DNA from: Rhabdornis inornatus
Lineage: Eukaryota; Chordata; Aves; Passeriformes; Rhabdornithidae
Assembly (NCBI GenBank): GCA_013397075.1
Contig: VWZS01009947.1
Coordinates: 1,426,001 to 1,490,000, forward strand
DNA length: 64,000 nucleotides
Reading direction: 5' to 3'
Positions 55,101 to 61,100 of this stretch are shown in pieces (the stretch's first letter is position 1; each line of letters opens with the position of its first letter). Made by a program: the position numbers and the translations under genes. A model generated the notes under the pieces. That model was not told where the DNA came from and ran no database searches. It was given only the letters and a program-made list of their open reading frames with translations.

Positions 55101-58100
55101 TATGTTACCTTTGACTAAATCTTCAAGTGTGAAAGAATAAGAATATATGGATGGCCTCTTCCCCCATTATGGGTAAGAAATAGTTACAATTCTAGGAAAA
55201 AAAGAACCCTAAGCTTTACCACTTTTTTTTAAGTCTTAAAAGGTCTAGACTGCAGTTCTATATGTGGAGCCTTAGTTACGATTTTCATTCATGACAAGGT
55301 ATGAAAGAAAAATGCTAAAGGAATTAAGCAATGGGGTATCTTCACTGTCAAATCAACATGGTTTGGAAACATTCTAACTGAAATATTTCTGGTTTTAATC
55401 CATAATTGAACAGAGTTTTATAACTAACTGGTTCCTCAATTTAGTTTGAACCACTGTAATTTCTTACACCGAACTTGCCCAGCAGGAGCTTTCTTGCTTT
55501 CTATACAATAAGAAAATCTGAAGTGACAGGATTTCTCTCTGCTGTTCTACTTCCATCAAGTTTGGGGTAGAGTTTATCAATTTTATATCAAAAATACTCA
55601 GTTGCTGAGGGCAATACAGTTCACTGCAGAAATCTACTAACTTTCCCTATCGTCACAATAGCAGCTCTATCTCTTCTGGAGAAATAAAGGTATTTCAAAA
55701 GTCATAAAAGCACATACACCACATAGATATCAGAGTAAATGATTTTAGGTGGGAAGTTGTTTTTATATCTTGAGGGGATTTTTTGCAAGTATCTCTTAGT
55801 CTTCAATATTCTCATTTGGTTAAAAGTGATATCTCAAGAAAGGATCAAATGGAGAAAGAATTTGGACAAGGATGGAAGCAAAGAAATTCCCAAGAGGAAA
55901 AAAGGAAATATAATTCTTTGTCAAGCCACATTTGAAACAAAATTACCATTTACTTCCCTGGCTGCAGAAGAAGGTGAGTGCATACAGCTTTTTCTTAGAC
56001 TTTCAAAGAAGCCACAGAATCTTAAGAGAATCTCTTATTACTCAAGTTGAAATATTTGTCCTAATCTTCTCTTCAGTATACTGTAGTAACTATATGTTAC
56101 TGTATAATGTTAAAACAATGAATTTCTGTTATTAAATGTTCTTTTTATGACTGGGCAGTGATAAAGGATAGCAAGTGTACAGATTAGTGAGACTCTATTT
56201 TACCTTTTACAAAAGAGTATATTAAGCAAAGGTATGAGAGTGTTTCATGAATGATCTTGCCCACACAGGACTTAACTCAGATTGGATCTCTTTAAAGATA
56301 AATGTTAAATAAACACTATAGATATTAAAAGTACTCCTTATCTATAATTGCTTTTCTAACCTGTCTGTAAGAGGTGTTATAACCAGACGATCAGTGCAAC
56401 CCAGAAATTCATTTTGGTAAACAAAATCAACATCTGTAATTGCTACGATGACTTGATCGTAATCCTCTTTATAGTAGAATCTAGACTGCTTTAACCATTC
56501 AAAATCAGTCGGTGTTCTGATGTTCATTTTTACCTTAAAAGAAAGTTAAAGTATGTATTATAACCAAGGATCTACACTAATTGCCTTTACCAACTGTGAT
56601 AAAGTGCTTATTTGTATGTCAGTAATGAGTGATTATTCAGATTAAAGTTCCTGTGTAAGTAACTTAAATACAATAAGCATGACATAAACTTAAATACAAT
56701 AAGCATGTACAGATGTATGCTAAACTGATATTAAAAAATGTCCTGATTGCTTAACCCAATCATCCCAACATCTCTGTTATCAAATAAATCTTAAACTGCT
56801 TTGGTAGGGCAGTCCACTTTCCAAGTGAGAAATGCAAATAGCACACTGCTAAATCCAACAAACACATTGCAACAAAGGGCGTGGTGAGGGAAGGATGTGG
56901 CTGAGGCAGAGAAACAAATGCTGTGTAACCTAAAAAGCCTCTGGAAATACGTGAGGGACAGTGTTGAAGGATGCCATTCCCCAAAGAATAAAGGAACGGT
57001 AACAATTTAGCACAGTCTCAAAATTTCAAGTGCAGAATTGCAACTATCTGCTGACTTTGGTAGGTTTTTTGTTTGTTTGTGTTCTGTGCAGTCTCCTTAG
57101 GAACATGCAGCCATGTGCCAACTGAGATTCTGTAAAGTCATGAGGAAATGATGTTACAGCTACAACACCCTCAGTGATCTCAGCTTCTTAAGTTATGCAA
57201 CTGTTTTTCAAAGGAAGGAAATACTTTGTTTTGTCTACCAAAAAAACCTCTAAAGGAAGACATGGAAAATTTAAATATTCTAAGAAAAGTGTAAACTTTT
57301 CTATTTGGCAAAAATATTTAGTTGACAAAACTAATTAATGTTATTCTAGTTCAAGCAAAATTGTATTATTTTTACTGTGGTGAGATTATGGACATCTTTT
57401 CTTATATATGCATACACATGTAACTGTACCTACCACATACAAGACAGAGTATTATGATAGAAAATGCATTTAGTTGTCAGAATCAAAATCTATACTTTAC
57501 CAAATCATCAAAAATATCACGCTGATGCACATGAATGGTAATAAGTGTTTCAAATTTCACTCTCTCAAACTTGGAAAGATCTTGCGTGGTCTGGCCAATC
57601 AGTGTATTCAGAATATCCAGAAATCTAGCATTGGTTACATCCATGATTTTTTTGTCTTCCTTAGCATTGCGTAGAGCTTCTTCTCCATCACGTGTCCACA
57701 ATATTTGAATTCCCAATAATCCAACCTAAAAACATAATATATGAAAAATATAAAAACTAATCACTTGCTGAACTTCAGCTGTGTTACAGAAGGTTTAATT
57801 ATAATAGGAACAATAAATTATGATGTAGACAGTTCCAAAATATCACTATAGCCAACATGAATCTATCTCACCAGGACACCATGCCTGAATTAATTGGCTC
57901 TGCTGCACAACCTGCTGAGAAAGCATTTAAAAATTTTACAAAAATTTGTCACATAATGAGATACACTCAAACTAAGGACTACTGTCAGTTTCGCTTTAAT
58001 CCTTTAGAGGATTCCAGTAATACAAACCTAAGATGGTTCTGGGGAGAGAAGACCTTCTGAAAATTTTCCACTGCCAATTTGTAACTAATTAAAGGACATT

Positions 58101-61100
58101 AAATTGCTGTGAATTTTCACTGACCATGGGATAGCTTGCCTTCTAACATTCTGTCATGCCCGGAATACAGCCTAGAACACACTGAACTACAAGTTATTTT
58201 GCTTCCAAATAAATCTAGAGAGTTATAGGATGTTGTACATAAATTACTGTCTCAGGTTGGTTTTGATTTACAATACCCACAACAAAAAATGACAGACAAG
58301 CACTGTATCCCTTTTGTACCTTTATTACCCACATTTCTTTATTCACAAAGCACCAAGCCCTAAAAATTTTACTCAACATCTCTTTCTACTTTTCTGGATC
58401 CCTATGCCTGTAGTGAGCTCATGGTTACAGAGCTTCTGTATTAGAAGATAGCCTGATGATTTTAAATGGTAAGCTATCATAGGTAGAGTCTAAAAATATA
58501 ATTTTAGAATGACCAATTAGTCAAAGGAAAACAAAAAATAAATTAAATAAATATTTGGTTGTGACTATTTCATGCTATCTATAACAGTAGCTTCTGAGCC
58601 AGGAAAAAGGCAGTTTGAAGAAAACATTTCATTTTCATTTGTTCATTTGTTACTTTGTCCAATTTCTTCTCTCTTCTTCTACACAACTTTTCTTTGTAAA
58701 AATGTCTTGGCCAAACCCTTCCAACACAAACAGTTTTTTGAACATAAGAACTTAGCAAGATGTGAGAAAAGATCTTTGCAGATGGTAGTAAAGCCCCATC
58801 AAAGTGTTTGACATGAAACAAGACAGTCTTTATTTGTTTAAGACAGTGAAAATTTTGAAGTAAACGCTGCTGAGACAACACTTCCATTACACCATAAATA
58901 TAGCTTTAGGATAATTCTATTAAATATTTAAATGTATTGATTTTTTTTGAAAAATAGCAACATACTGGCCAGATTTAATATCTGCAGAATTTTTATTAAA
59001 AATTACTCCCAGCACTGTACCAGTCAGCAAATTATAGATGCAGAATTCATACAGGATGGGAAACAGTTCATTAATTTTTAATGAAATTTACCAATTATCA
59101 GTAAGATGGAGGAGTTTCTAGAATCCTTCAACATGGCCTTGGACTGCATTATCATAGTGACAAATACATTAACTATAAGGTAAATCTTGTAAATTATGAG
59201 ATAAATAATCATAATCATAGCTCTTGCAATCTTACATTATGAGAGAAATCAATCTGCACATGCAATTTTATTTGCAGCTGAAGGGGATTCAAAATTCATT
59301 ACAGAAAATATAAGCCCTACTTTATATTCTCCAAGAAAATGAAAAAAACTAAATTTTAAGCAGATGGCAAGAAAAATATTGTGCTATATACTGGGTATGA
59401 AAGTCAAAGTGATTTGGGATTACCTTCTACTGACCAGATCCTTCTCCTTGTTTCCCCAATGAAAACTTCTTCATACAGGCAGTCCCACGTGCTCTTTACC
59501 TTCCACCTGCCCCCAGATACAACCCAGACTGCACACACACATCCACATCTCCTATTCTTACCTGGGCTGGGAATTGATTAAGAAAATTCAGCAACTGATA
59601 TCCTGGGTCACTAATTTGGTAAAATGCTGCCCTAATTATGCCATGCAATGACTTCTGCTGCATTTGCAATAAAATCTTCAACCAAATTTCTACTGGTCCT
59701 TTTGCAACCACTGGAGTGTCCAACTGTAAAATTAATGAAAGTAAATATATGAAACAGAACATATTTACCAACCTTCTGTTCAAGAATATGAGTTACTACA
59801 TAGTTACTAAATTGCTATTCATGACAGCTACAGATTTTATTTCAATTAATATCCAAACCATTTATTTAATGAAGACAAATTCTAGTCTTGTTAACAACAA
59901 TCCTTGAAATATTTATTTGTAATTAACAATAATTGACCTTAATATATCTCATATGTTCAATAATAAAATTATTTATCTATTAATGTTTCTAGAAAAAAAA
60001 ATCAGATAATTACTGAAATTTTTTCTCCTTCTCTTGATATGACTGCCAGTATGCGATCATAATCCTTTGGGTGAAACTCTACTTCATTTATGTTATCTGA
60101 TATGGAAGTCAGATGTGGCTGTAAGGATAATTCAGGAGTTATTCAATGTAAATATTCAGCAAACAGAATAGAAAACAGAAAAAAAAAATCTCAAATAAGG
60201 TTATCCTGCAAAATTCATCTGAATCTACAGATGAATTTCTGGCCATCTCTAGGTAACAATTACAGAAATGGTTTTGTAGAATTTTATCTCTGTCTACTGT
60301 ATTTTTACAGTTTCCAGAGATGATCTAGCAGAGATCAACTGGCTTATCTCAATCAACCCTCAGTAACAATCCAGACTAGCTGGAAGAATTTTGCAATATG
60401 CAAAGCAGGAATGCTTCATAGGGTCCTTTTATTAGTTTAGTTGGGAAAGAAACCATCAGCAAATCACTTGATCAAACCATGTTCTAGTGCTCTGAATTCT
60501 AAAGATGGTTTTGAATTACAGGTATCCATTTCATATTTTGTTAAAGAATGGAGAGCAAGAAATAAAATTCTTTTTCCAGCAAATTTTATAAAAATAAAAT
60601 GTTTGCATCTCATTTTATTAAATGCTCCTCCATATTCTACTTTTTTTAATATAAGTAGAAAAAAAAATCATTAAATTCATACCTGGATTGTATGAGAATC
60701 ACTTGCTTGTCCAAGAATTTCAACAAGTGCGGGATCAGAAATAAAAAAGAATCTTGGAAACAGCAATCTTTTCTTCTCTAAATAGCTTTAAAATTGAACA
60801 AGATTTTTATTAAACGATTTCAGGTTGCAATTTTTTCTATATAGGGGTTTAAGTAACTCTGAAATACAATTAATGATTCATACAAACTACTTACAATATA
60901 GTAAAGCAGTAAAAATCAAACAATTCATACCCTGTAAGTGATTTCTGACACACTTCCAGCTGTTCATGTAGGTAAGGGAGAAGTTGCTCCATAGTATCAT
61001 CTCCAACACAGCAGGCAATTACATTTGCATTTTCATGAGCTCGTTGCATTATTTTTACCCAAGATTTGTCGATATTCTGAAAACGCTTTGCTTCCTATAT